DNA of 64,000 nt from Rhizobium sp. CC-YZS058. GTDB lineage: Bacteria > Pseudomonadota > Alphaproteobacteria > Rhizobiales > Rhizobiaceae. The stretch covers positions 62,001-126,000 of the forward strand of contig NZ_JAYESJ010000003.1 in NCBI RefSeq assembly GCF_034720595.1. Direction: 5' to 3'. The notes below the pieces were generated by a model. That model saw only the letters and a list, made by a program, of their open reading frames with translations, was not told the origin of the DNA and searched no databases. Of the stretch, positions 1-8,094 are shown piece by piece. Both the position numbers and the translations under genes were made by a program. The first letter of the stretch is position 1; the number at the start of each line of letters is the position of its first letter.

Positions 1-2
1 CT

Positions 3-455
3 CATGAATCTGAACCTAGCTCTCGAGAAGAGCTGGGGCGGCCGCTGGGGCAAGAACCTCCGCCGCTGTCTCTGCGGGAAGGGCGGGAGAAAGTGGTCCA
101 AGCGCCGATCAAGGCCTTCCCGCTCGGGCTCGTGCTGCGGGCCTGCCCGCAGATCGTGGAGTACGGGCCGAATGGCCGCATCGAGCACTGGCGCGAGATG
201 ATGAAGGCGGCGGTTGTCGTGCGTTCCTTCCTGGGTGTCAGCCCTTCGGCCTATGAGGAGGCCTGTGAAACCATGGGGCCCGAAAATGCAGCGGTGGCGA
301 TCGCCTGCATCCTCGAGCGATCGAACGTCATCAACTCGGCCGGCGGCTATCTCCGCGACCTGACCCGACGCGCGCAACGCGGCGAGTTCTCGCTCGGGCC
401 GATGCTGATGGCGCTGCTGAGAGCGAATGGTGAAAGTGGGGAGCGGACGGGGTGA
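3..455 (+). CDS. repC: RepC replication initiator, C-terminal part (5' end outside the window)
   Basis: This frame is open from base 3, so the gene starts before the window and only about 150 C-terminal residues are seen. They match what I know of the RepC C-terminal domain of repABC plasmids: a proline/glutamate-rich linker, then LGLVLRACPQI, a WREMMKAAVVVRSFLGVSPSAYEEA stretch written here only in part (VVRSFLGVSPSAYEEA), an AAVAIACILER segment, INSAGGYLRDLTR and GEFSLGPMLMALL at the end. RepC is the replication initiator of these replicons, and the origin normally lies inside the upstream part of repC, so oriV is probably just outside the window. A GTG at 93 could be mistaken for a start but is internal. 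The identification rests on motif memory and is supported by the parS-like site downstream. Confidence 0.9.
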   Translation, partial: HESEPSSREELGRPLGQEPPPLSLREGREKVVQAPIKAFPLGLVLRACPQIVEYGPNGRIEHWREMMKAAVVVRSFLGVSPSAYEEACETMGPENAAVAIACILERSNVINSAGGYLRDLTRRAQRGEFSLGPMLMALLRANGESGERTG

Positions 456-769
456 CGGGGCGGCACGTTGTGAAGAGCGGGGACTTCGCCCGGGCCACGG
501 TCTCGCTCGTTCCGGATGGAACGGGCTGAGATGACGGTCAAGGCGGCCGGGCGCATCAGGATGTAGGTTGCCGAACCCGGATGCGGCGCTGCCGGAGGCC
601 CTTAGACCGTAAGCGCAGGAAGCGTGTCGATGCAAAGGCGGTTGGTCGATACGGCAAGGCCACGGAACGTCAGTTGACCGCGGTCAACACCGAGCCTTGC
701 TACTGCGTCATGCCTGGAGTGGACCGACCGACGTGGTCGAGCTGTCGTCGTCCCGGGTGGTCGGGAAAC
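456..769. other. Non-coding stretch downstream of repC
   Basis: About 314 bases lie between the repC stop and the convergent GGDEF gene. The only structure I can support is the parS-like palindrome at 673-688. Short open frames here look like chance frames in GC-rich DNA. I see no recognisable small RNA gene or clear terminator with a T-tract. Confidence 0.6.
673..688. other. parS: parS-like centromere site for RepB
   Basis: GTTGACCGCGGTCAAC is a perfect 16-bp palindrome 217 bases after the repC stop. It fits, at every defined position, the repABC parS consensus I recall (GTTNNCNGCNGNNAAC), which the ParB-like protein RepB binds for partition. Sites downstream of repC are known in several repABC replicons. 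Only one copy was noticed. Function is inferred from sequence and position. Confidence 0.8.
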
Positions 770-2068
770 TCAATCGGATGGATGCCGCGACACGGTTTGG
801 GTGCGCCCCGCCCGCCATTGATCCTTGCCTGCCATCTTGGCCTGGTAGAGCAGACGGTCCGCTTGTGCGGCAAGGTCTTCGAGATCGCTCTTCCTGTCGG
901 TCCAGATGACGCCGACCGTGGCGCGAACCTCGACCACTGCCTCGCCGATCGCGATCGGCGCGCGCATGGCGTCCACCACTCTCTCGGCTGTCCCCTCGCC
1001 GGCTTCCGGCCGGCCGGCGGTAACGAGAAGGAACTCGTCACCGCCTCGCCGGCATACAAGGTCCGTTTCGCGCACGCTGCGCAGCAGCCGTCGCGCAGTC
1101 TCCACCAGCACCTCGTCGCCGGCCGAATGACCATAGGTGTCGTTGACGCCCTTGAATCCATCGAGATCCACAGCAGCCACCGACCAGCCTTGCGAGAGCG
1201 GCAACTGGCGGAAGTGATTGACGAGGCCGCGCCGGTTCAGGAGTCCGGTCAACTGGTCCGTTTCGGAATGATGGCGCGTGGCTTCGAGGCGCCGATGCTC
1301 TTCGGTGAAGTCGATGGCAACGCCGACGATGCGACGCGGGCGCCCATCCGCATCGCGGAGAAGCCGCCGGTCGCAGCGCATCCACTTCTCCCCGGCAAGC
1401 GTGTCGAGACGATATTCGGCGACCGACTGGTCCACCGTCCCTTGCAGCAGCGGCTCGAGATCCGCTGCCGACAGATCGTCCGGGTTCACCTTCTCCAGGT
1501 AGCGCCGCAGATCCAGCCGGGCAGCTTCGGGGCCGCCGATAAACTCGGCGAGGCGGTCGGACGTCTCGAAGGTGTTGCTGGGCACATCCATGTGCCAGAA
1601 GCCGCCGCGAACCGCCTCCATCGCCAATTCCAGCTGGGCGGCCTTTTCCGCCAGCTCCCGTTCATGCTGCTTGTGGAGGCTGATGTCCTCGATCTGCGAC
1701 AGGAAACGCGCGACGCTTCCAGCCGCGTTGCGCATGGCGGCGACATGGATCAGCACATCGACGAGACTACCGTTCGGCCGCACATAGCGCTTCTCGATCG
1801 AATAACCATCGCGCCGTCCTGCAAGAACCTCCTTGAAGAGCGTGAGATCGGCCTCGAGATCGTCCGGATGCGTAAACGCCGCGAAGGGCGTTCCCCGCAG
1901 GTTCGTGCGTGCAATACCGACAAGCTTCGAAAAAGCATCGTTGCCGCGCATGATACGCCCGTGCACGTCCACCATGGCAATGCCGATCGGCGCATGCTCG
2001 AAGGCAAAATCGAAGAGCGACAAACGAGACTCAGCGCTCTCCTCGAGAGGATGATCGTCCGGGTTCAT
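770..2068 (-). CDS. PAS-PAS-GGDEF diguanylate cyclase
   Basis: A predicted cytosolic enzyme of about 432 residues that makes cyclic di-GMP from two GTP. No membrane segment or signal peptide is visible. A PAS domain lies at about 20-130 (FEHAPIGIAMVD) with a PAC tail, then a second PAS at about 140-260. The GGDEF domain follows at about 265-425, with an intact GGDEF motif at 342-346. An RETD sequence at 333-336 lies exactly five residues before it, which is the RxxD inhibitory I-site, so product feedback is expected. There is no EAL domain. The start at 2068 is chosen because GGAG lies about 8 bases upstream; an earlier in-frame ATG at 2119 lacks a good site. The gene stands alone, and its signal is unknown. 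Confidence 0.88.
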   Translation of the reverse strand: MNPDDHPLEESAESRLSLFDFAFEHAPIGIAMVDVHGRIMRGNDAFSKLVGIARTNLRGTPFAAFTHPDDLEADLTLFKEVLAGRRDGYSIEKRYVRPNGSLVDVLIHVAAMRNAAGSVARFLSQIEDISLHKQHERELAEKAAQLELAMEAVRGGFWHMDVPSNTFETSDRLAEFIGGPEAARLDLRRYLEKVNPDDLSAADLEPLLQGTVDQSVAEYRLDTLAGEKWMRCDRRLLRDADGRPRRIVGVAIDFTEEHRRLEATRHHSETDQLTGLLNRRGLVNHFRQLPLSQGWSVAAVDLDGFKGVNDTYGHSAGDEVLVETARRLLRSVRETDLVCRRGGDEFLLVTAGRPEAGEGTAERVVDAMRAPIAIGEAVVEVRATVGVIWTDRKSDLEDLAAQADRLLYQAKMAGKDQWRAGRTQTVSRHPSD

Positions 2069-2296
2069 GAGTCCAACTCCGACATTCCACGTGAGATTGC
2101 AGATAGGTTTGCAGGTCACGGGCTCAAGTTTGAATAGGGCATTCGGAGGCCATTATGGTAAATAAACACTTACCCTTTACGGAGTATCACCCCGCTCGTG
2201 GTCATAAGACCCGCGCCGCGAGCTGCAGCGCCCGAATGGCACCGGGCAAGCTGAAGACCACGGATGAGGAACCGAGCAGACGCGCCGCTTGTTCCG

Positions 2297-3697
2297 TTAC
2301 CCCTCCGCACGAGCAAGAGCAGGTGCCGCATCGAGGGTCGGTTCGTGGCGGCCGCGGGTCAGGCTGACGAGGCCGGCGAGAGCGGCGCAGGCGGCGGAGA
2401 CCACCATTGCGCTGGTCAGCGCGGTGGATGGCGGCAGCAGGGCGAAGAGGATGGACATGAGGATGCCGCCTAGGGTCTGGCCGAGCAGACGCGCCGTTCC
2501 CTGCATGGCCCCGGCCGCGCCGTTGCGTGCCTTCGGGGCCGAGAGCAGCAGGATCCGGTTGTTCGGTGTCTGGAAGAGGCCGAAGCCGAGGCCCGAGACG
2601 ACCGTGCCGAGGAGGAACAGCCTGCTGAGCGGCTCAGGCGGACTGACGGCGATCATCAGCAATCCGATGCTGAAGAGGCCGCCGCCGGCGGCGCAGAGCC
2701 AAGCCGTCTTGACGTGGTTTGCCAGGCGGCCGGACAGGGGCGCGATCAGTGCCGTGGCAAGCGGCCAGGGCATCATGGCAAAACCGGCCGAGACCGACGT
2801 CATATGCAGCCCATGCTGAAGATAGAAGGGAAGCGCGATGTAGCTCAGCATCTGTCCGCAGAAGCAGGCGACGGAGGCGATGACGGCGACGCGGAAGACC
2901 GGGGTTGCCAGCAGATCCGTCGGGATGATCGGTGCCTCGCTCCGGCGCTCCAGGCGCAGAAGGACGAGGAGGCACCCGATCGATGCGAGGATGAGCGCCG
3001 CGCCGCGAACGGGCGCGGTGGCGATCATGTCGGCGCCGCAGAAGAACAGGATGAACATCAGGGTGTTGGCGAGCAGGGCCCGCGCATTCAGCGGCCTCTT
3101 TCGTCCTTCGCTCTTTGCGAGCAGCCGGCCACCCAAGAGAATGAGCGCACCCATCGGGATATTGATGGCGAAAAGCCAGGGCCAGCTGGTGATCGACAGG
3201 ATGGTGCCGGCAATCCCCGGCCCTGCCGCGGCCGAAATGCCGATGATCATGGCGTTGATGCCGATGATCGGCCCGAGCATGGACGGTGGCAGGAGCGCGC
3301 GCAGGTTCATCATGGCGAGCGCCATGATCGCTCCCGCACCTAAGCCTTGGGCAAATCGGCTGACGACAAGAACCGCAAGATCGCCTGCAAGAGCGCAGGC
3401 GGCAGAGGACAGGGTGAAAAGCACGACGCCGAAAAGATAGACCCGCCGCGCTCCATAGATATCGCCCAGCGCCCCGCAGGGCAGAAGCGCGACGAGAACC
3501 GCCAGCTGATAGGCCGAAACCACCCAGACCGTATCGTCCGCCTGCGCGCGCAGGGACAGCGCGATGCTTGGAAGCGCAACATTCGCGATCGCACCATCCA
3601 GCACGACGAGGATCGTCGCCAGCGAAATGACCGCGACGGCAAGATATTGCCGCGGCCTGACCGCGGTGTCAGGGGCAGAGGAAGCAGGCTGGGGCAT
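2297..3697 (-). CDS. MFS drug-efflux-type transporter (DHA2-like)
   Basis: A membrane transporter of about 466 residues with many hydrophobic segments. The N-terminal pattern VVLDGAIANVALPSIA and the following WVVSAYQLAVLVALLPCGALGD (motif A region) mark the DHA2/EmrB-like family of proton-driven exporters. GPGIAGTI fits the antiporter motif C. The frame is open well beyond 3697, but that upstream part overlaps the divergent lysR gene and reads as low-complexity Arg/Ser protein, so I place the start at 3697 (MPQPASS). It is transcribed away from the LysR gene at 3816, with a large inverted repeat between them. LysR regulators often control the divergent neighbour. The substrate is not predictable. 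Confidence 0.85.
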   Translation of the reverse strand: MPQPASSAPDTAVRPRQYLAVAVISLATILVVLDGAIANVALPSIALSLRAQADDTVWVVSAYQLAVLVALLPCGALGDIYGARRVYLFGVVLFTLSSAACALAGDLAVLVVSRFAQGLGAGAIMALAMMNLRALLPPSMLGPIIGINAMIIGISAAAGPGIAGTILSITSWPWLFAINIPMGALILLGGRLLAKSEGRKRPLNARALLANTLMFILFFCGADMIATAPVRGAALILASIGCLLVLLRLERRSEAPIIPTDLLATPVFRVAVIASVACFCGQMLSYIALPFYLQHGLHMTSVSAGFAMMPWPLATALIAPLSGRLANHVKTAWLCAAGGGLFSIGLLMIAVSPPEPLSRLFLLGTVVSGLGFGLFQTPNNRILLLSAPKARNGAAGAMQGTARLLGQTLGGILMSILFALLPPSTALTSAMVVSAACAALAGLVSLTRGRHEPTLDAAPALARAEG

Positions 3698-3750
3698 CGG
3701 AACACTCGCCGTTTCAGGAGGCAAACCATGATCTAGCGCGATCGGACTGA

Positions 3751-3796
3751 GGGCGCCAGACGCAACGGGATCAAGCGACCGTTGCGTCTGACGCCC
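3751..3796. promoter_or_regulatory. Large inverted repeat between mfs and lysR (probable LysR operator)
   Basis: Arms at 3751-3768 and 3779-3796 are complementary at 17 of 18 positions around a 10-base centre; the core CAGACGCAACGG/CCGTTGCGTCTG is perfect. It sits between the divergent starts at 3697 and 3816, where a LysR-type regulator would bind. It could also form a hairpin in RNA, but its position argues for an operator. Confidence 0.65.
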
Positions 3797-3815
3797 TTGG
3801 TTGGTAAGCAGGGAT

Positions 3816-4715
3816 ATGCCTGACCTCGACCTCAACCTTCTTGTGGCGCTCGATGCCCTGCTGAAGGAGCAGAGTGTGACGGCTGCCGCGCGTCGCCTGG
3901 GGCTCAGCACCTCGGCCATGAGCAGGACGCTGTCGCGCCTCAGGGCGCGGATCGGCGATCCCATCCTCGTGCCGGCAGGGCGTGGCCTGGTGGCGACGCC
4001 CCATGCGGTGAAACTTGCAGCCGAAGTGCACGCGTTGCATGAAGCCGTGCAGGCCGTTCTCAGTCGCCCTCCAGCCGTCGATCTTTCGAAAATCGACCGC
4101 CACATCACGATCCGCGCCAATGAAGCCTTCGTGCTGATCTTCGCAGCCGAGCTCAGTGCCGCGGTCGCGGCGTCCGCGCCGGGCATCCGGCTGCGGTTTG
4201 CGCCGCGGGCCGACAAGGACATCCGGCGCCTGCGGGATGCGGCCGTGGATCTGGATATCGGCCTCCTGCCGCCAGAAAGCGGGGAGCTGCGCTGCCAGAC
4301 ATTGTTTACCGACCGCTATGTCGGCCTCGCGCGGCCGGGGCACCCGATCTTCGAGAATGGGCCAATAACGGCCGCATCCTACAGCGCGTCCGGCCACGTC
4401 GTCTTTTCGCCGCAGGCGGATTATGCCGGCCCGGTGGATCGGGCGCTGGCCGAACTCGGCTTTCGGCGCGATGTGAGATTGATCGTGCCGAGCTTTCCCG
4501 CCGTGATCGCGGTCGCCGCCAGCTCCGATCTTCTCGGCTGCGTGCCGATGTCCTATCGGCAGTCGGTCACGAAGGGCGACGTCGAGACCTTCGAGCTGCC
4601 CTTCGCCGTGCCGAGCTTCACCATCGTGCAGGCCTGGCATCCGCGAATGGACGCCGATCCGGTGCATCGCTGGCTGCGGGGGCTCATCTTCGCGCGGTTC
4701 AAAACGATGGGGTGA
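3816..4715 (+). CDS. LysR-family transcriptional regulator
   Basis: A DNA-binding regulator of about 299 residues, a normal length for the family. The N-terminal winged HTH (about 5-62) is clear: LNLLVALDALLKEQSVTAAA, then LSTSAMSRTLSRLR. The rest is the periplasmic-binding-protein-like effector domain. It resembles the NodD/LinR-type subgroup with the DLDLNLL start. The ATG at 3816 is preferred; a TTG at 3801 is in frame but less likely. It is divergent from the MFS exporter and shares a 46-base inverted repeat with it, so it probably controls that gene and itself. The effector is unknown. Confidence 0.88.
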   Translation: MPDLDLNLLVALDALLKEQSVTAAARRLGLSTSAMSRTLSRLRARIGDPILVPAGRGLVATPHAVKLAAEVHALHEAVQAVLSRPPAVDLSKIDRHITIRANEAFVLIFAAELSAAVAASAPGIRLRFAPRADKDIRRLRDAAVDLDIGLLPPESGELRCQTLFTDRYVGLARPGHPIFENGPITAASYSASGHVVFSPQADYAGPVDRALAELGFRRDVRLIVPSFPAVIAVAASSDLLGCVPMSYRQSVTKGDVETFELPFAVPSFTIVQAWHPRMDADPVHRWLRGLIFARFKTMG

Positions 4716-4826
4716 GGAGCGGCGCGCCGCACTGCCCTTCAGGTGCCGTGCGACGATGAGAGCCAGCGCGCCGCCGTCCGGTCGGGGCGGCGAGCGCGTC
4801 GTTGGGCGGACAGAGACCGACCGGTG

Positions 4827-6143
4827 TCAGCTGCACCACTTCTGAACGGCAAGGGCGATCGCCTTGGTGCAGTCGATCAGGTCGCGGACGGAGACCCGCT
4901 CGTTCGGCTGGTGGGCCTGGGCGGGATCGCCGGGTCCGAAGTTGACGGTCGGTGTCTTCCCAAGTCCGGTTGGCAAGCCGATATCGCTGTGGGCGCCGAA
5001 GCCGGACAGCACGGGCGAGAGGCTGGCTTCCTCGACCGCCTGCTGGAACATCGAGACGAAGGGGCTGTCGGCAGGGATCTCGGCGCAATCGGCGTCGAGA
5101 ATCCATTCGACCCGGGCCGGATGCTGGCGAAGATAGGGATCGGCCATGCAAACATTGTGCACATGCTCCTCGATCTCGCGCTTCACATGGCCGCCGAGCG
5201 CGAACTCGTCTTTCTCGCTCGGCAGATACTGGGCGTCGATGATGATCTCGGCGCGTCCTGCCATGGAGGAGGGGTGTTCGCCGGCATTGATCTGCGTGAC
5301 GATGATCTGGTTCGGCAGGTCCATCAGCGGGTGATTCTTCTTCGGGTCGAACATCCAGCGGCGGTTGAGGATATCGATCCCGTCCAGCATCTGCCGGCAG
5401 AGTTGTACGGCATCGACCGGGCCGCTCGTGTACCAGGCATTGGGCGTCAGCTCCGCATGGCCGCCAATGCCGTCGATGATGATCTTGCCCCACAGGATGC
5501 CGTGACAGAGTGGCGCGATGCGGTTCGCCGTCGGTTCGGTCATGATCCCGGCATCGGCGGTGAAGCCGCGATCGACCATGGCGAGCGATCCCATGCCGCC
5601 GATCTCTTCGTCGACCACGGTGGTGAAGACCACGTCGCCCTTCAACGGCACGCCCATTTCCTGAAGGATCTCGACCGCCATCAGCATGCAGGCGACGCCG
5701 CCCTTCATGTCCACCGTGCCGCGTCCGTGCAGGAAGCCGTCCTTCAGAACCGGCTCGAAGGGATCGGTCGACCAATGTTCCGCCGCACCCGGCGGCACGA
5801 CGTCGATATGCCCCGTCAGCATGATCGAGCGTCCGCCGCCCGTTCCCGCCAGCGTGCCGCCGAGGTTCGGCCGGCCTTCGAAGGTGCGGCCCTTGTTGGC
5901 ACCGGGGCGGCCCTTGTATTTCTCGTAAAGGGCCGGACCATCCGGATCCCAGAGGTCGGTGGTGAAGCCGAGCGCCTCCAGGCGCTTCTGCAGATAGAGC
6001 TGGCAGTCGCGCTCGCCGGGGCCGGCCTCCTTCGGATTGGATTTGACGATCGAGGGGAAGGCGACGAGATCGCTGAGGGTCTGGACGATCCGCGCTTCGG
6101 CGGCCTCGACGCGTGTCGCGATCTGTTCTTCGATGGAAGGCAT
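4827..6143 (-). CDS. M20-family deacylase/peptidase (ArgE/DapE/acylase-1 type)
   Basis: A predicted dinuclear-zinc hydrolase of 438 residues that cleaves an amide or N-acyl bond. Metal-site motifs are present: GHIDVVPPG (H112, D114), GRGTVDMKGG (D145), DEEIGG (catalytic E179 and ligand E180), TEP (E203) and SGFGAHSDIGLP near the C-terminus. The lid/dimerisation domain lies in the middle (about 215-330). It is the last gene of the minus-strand operon that begins with the LacI-HTH/PfkB kinase; its start is 2 bases past the permease stop. Its place in a sugar transport operon suggests that the imported compound carries an N-acyl or amino-acid group, but the substrate cannot be read from sequence. 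Acetylornithine deacetylase proper is possible but less likely in this setting. Confidence 0.82.
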   Translation of the reverse strand: MPSIEEQIATRVEAAEARIVQTLSDLVAFPSIVKSNPKEAGPGERDCQLYLQKRLEALGFTTDLWDPDGPALYEKYKGRPGANKGRTFEGRPNLGGTLAGTGGGRSIMLTGHIDVVPPGAAEHWSTDPFEPVLKDGFLHGRGTVDMKGGVACMLMAVEILQEMGVPLKGDVVFTTVVDEEIGGMGSLAMVDRGFTADAGIMTEPTANRIAPLCHGILWGKIIIDGIGGHAELTPNAWYTSGPVDAVQLCRQMLDGIDILNRRWMFDPKKNHPLMDLPNQIIVTQINAGEHPSSMAGRAEIIIDAQYLPSEKDEFALGGHVKREIEEHVHNVCMADPYLRQHPARVEWILDADCAEIPADSPFVSMFQQAVEEASLSPVLSGFGAHSDIGLPTGLGKTPTVNFGPGDPAQAHQPNERVSVRDLIDCTKAIALAVQKWCS

Positions 6144-6145
6144 GC

Positions 6146-7102
6146 TTAACTCCAGCGTTTGGAAAGACGTTCGATGAGCAGGACGGCAATGAGCAGGGCC
6201 CCGACGATGCCGACCTGCCAGACCGTGTTGACGTTGAGCTGCAAGAGCCCGGTCTTGAGCGTGACGAGCAGGATGACGGCGGCGATGACCCCGCCGACAC
6301 CGCCGATGCCGCCGGTAATCGCGATGCCGCCGAGCATGACGGCCGTCAGCGATTCAAGTTCGAGGTTCTGCCCGATATTAGGACGGGCACTGCCGAGCCA
6401 GGCGAGCGAAACGAGGCCTGCGAGCCCGGCCAGGAGGCCACTGAGCCCGTAGACCAGAAGCCGCGTGCGATCGACCGGAATGCCGACAAGGCGGGCCGAA
6501 CGCTCGTTGTAGCCCATGGCGAGAAGCCAGCGGCCCCAGGCACTGGCAAGGAGCAGCACGGCCGCCAGCAGGAACACCGGCACCACGAGCGTGAGGAACG
6601 GCATGGGCAGCGACAGAACAGAGCCCCGCCCCCAAGCGAGCAACCAGGCCGGCACGCCCGATTGTGCGCCGCCCCCCGTGAGCGCGAGCGCCATGCCCGA
6701 ATAGATGAACAGCGTTCCGAGCGTCGCGATCAGCGGCAGGATCTTCAGCCTGGTGACGAGCACGCCGTTGAAGAGGCCGAGCAGCAGCCCGACGCCGATG
6801 CAGACGAACGGGATCAGCCCCGGCGGCAGGCCGGCCTTGACCGCGAGCGTGGCGAGCACGACGGACAGCGACACCGTTCCGCCGACGGAGAGATCGATCC
6901 CCGCCCCGCCTGCCAGGATGACGAGCCCCTGACCGAGCGAGACCAGTGCGAGGATCGTCGAAAACTGCAGGATCGTCGTCACGGTCGACGCGCTGAACAT
7001 GCCGGGCCGCAAGAGGGCGAACACCAGGATGACGAGCACCCAGAGGGCGGCAAGAAGCAGCAGGATGCGGCTCGAGCCGGATCGATTGAACAGAGCCATC
7101 AT
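6146..7102 (-). CDS. Sugar ABC transporter permease (RbsC/CUT2 type)
   Basis: An inner-membrane permease of 318 residues with about eight to ten hydrophobic segments. The signature region GAGIDLSVGGTVSLSVVLAT and the C-terminal GGIAITGGIGGVGGVIAAV are typical of ribose-type (CUT2) permeases. The open frame continues far upstream, but that part is a shadow of the next permease; the start is the ATGATG at 7102, which overlaps the stop of the upstream permease gene by 4 bases, so translation is probably coupled. It should pair with the permease at 7099-8076, the ATPase at 9115-9888 and the binding protein at 8095-9081. Confidence 0.86.
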   Translation of the reverse strand: MMALFNRSGSSRILLLLAALWVLVILVFALLRPGMFSASTVTTILQFSTILALVSLGQGLVILAGGAGIDLSVGGTVSLSVVLATLAVKAGLPPGLIPFVCIGVGLLLGLFNGVLVTRLKILPLIATLGTLFIYSGMALALTGGGAQSGVPAWLLAWGRGSVLSLPMPFLTLVVPVFLLAAVLLLASAWGRWLLAMGYNERSARLVGIPVDRTRLLVYGLSGLLAGLAGLVSLAWLGSARPNIGQNLELESLTAVMLGGIAITGGIGGVGGVIAAVILLVTLKTGLLQLNVNTVWQVGIVGALLIAVLLIERLSKRWS

Positions 7103-8076
7103 CGCAGAGCCCACCGTGCTTTCAGGTCCCCCATGCGCGCAAGCGGCATGTCCATCGCCAGCACGCCGATCAGAAGCGCGCCGGTGACCACCGGCTGCCA
7201 GAGCGAGGGGACGCCCATCAACAGAAGTCCGTTCTGCAAGACCCGGAGCAGAAGCACGCCGAGCGCCGTGCCGAGCAGGCTGCAGCGCCCGCCGAGAATG
7301 CTGGTGCCGCCGAGAACGACCGCCGCGATGGCGTCGAGCGCCAGCGTGCTGCCGATCGCCATTTCGACATTGCGGTAGCTCGCCACATAGAAGCTGGCCG
7401 CAAGCCCGGTCAGCGCGCCGCTGAGCACGAAGGTCGCGAAGCGGACCTTCGTGACCGGCACGCCGGAAAGCCGTGCCTTCTCCTCCGAATTGCCGATCGA
7501 AAGAAGATGCGGGCCGTAGGGCGTGGCGCGCAGCGCCAGCCACACGGCGAGATAGGCAAGAACGATCACCACCACAGACAGCGGCAGGCCCAGAAGCCGG
7601 GCGGAAAGCAGCTCCGTCAGCCCGGTCGGCAGGCCCGAGAGCCATTGTCCGCCGAGCAGGGCGAAGACCCCCATCCGGTAGACGCCGAGAAGGCCGAGGG
7701 TGCCGACGATGGCCGGCACCCGACCGAGCACGACGACGGACGCCGTGACCAGTCCCAGCGCGGCGCCGGTCAGCGGCCCGACAAGGACCGCCAGAGCCGG
7801 CGCCATGGACGCCAGCAGAGCATGGGCAACGGCAATGGCCGAAAGTCCCATGAGGATGCCGATCGAGACATCGATGCTGCCTATGGCGAGCAGCAGGGTC
7901 ATGCCGAGACCGGCCAGCATCAGCTCCGTGCTGTTGCGGGCGATGGTCGCCGCATTCCCGGCTGTCGCGAAGAAGGGTGACGCGACAGAGAAGACGACCG
8001 AAGCGAGGAGAATGGCGCCGAGCAGGGCCCATTCCCGTCCGCCAATGGCAAGGAGACGTGAACGTGACTGTCGCAT
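7099..8076 (-). CDS. Sugar ABC transporter permease (RbsC/CUT2 type)
   Basis: A second CUT2-type permease of 325 residues. GSIDVSIGILMGLSAIAVAHA and VVLGGTSILGGRCSLLGTALGVLLL are the family signatures. Like many CUT2 systems for rhamnose or AI-2-like sugars, this system has two distinct permeases that probably form a heterodimer. It lies 18 bases downstream of the binding-protein stop and overlaps the next permease by 4 bases. Substrate is unknown. Confidence 0.86.
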   Translation of the reverse strand: MRQSRSRLLAIGGREWALLGAILLASVVFSVASPFFATAGNAATIARNSTELMLAGLGMTLLLAIGSIDVSIGILMGLSAIAVAHALLASMAPALAVLVGPLTGAALGLVTASVVVLGRVPAIVGTLGLLGVYRMGVFALLGGQWLSGLPTGLTELLSARLLGLPLSVVVIVLAYLAVWLALRATPYGPHLLSIGNSEEKARLSGVPVTKVRFATFVLSGALTGLAASFYVASYRNVEMAIGSTLALDAIAAVVLGGTSILGGRCSLLGTALGVLLLRVLQNGLLLMGVPSLWQPVVTGALLIGVLAMDMPLARMGDLKARWALR

Positions 8077-8094
8077 CGAGAGCTTTATCCGATC

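Noticed and set aside
581..2137. A 518-codon plus-strand frame over the GGDEF gene
   Set aside because: The minus-strand protein has intact PAS and GGDEF motifs; the plus-strand frame has none.
3698..4222. N-terminal extension of the MFS transporter frame
   Set aside because: It runs across the divergent lysR gene and reads as Arg/Ser/Ala-rich shadow protein, so the start was placed at 3697.
4719..4730. GCGGCGCGCCGC palindrome between convergent lysR and M20 genes
   Set aside because: Twelve bases of only G and C without a loop are expected by chance in this DNA, and there is no T-tract.
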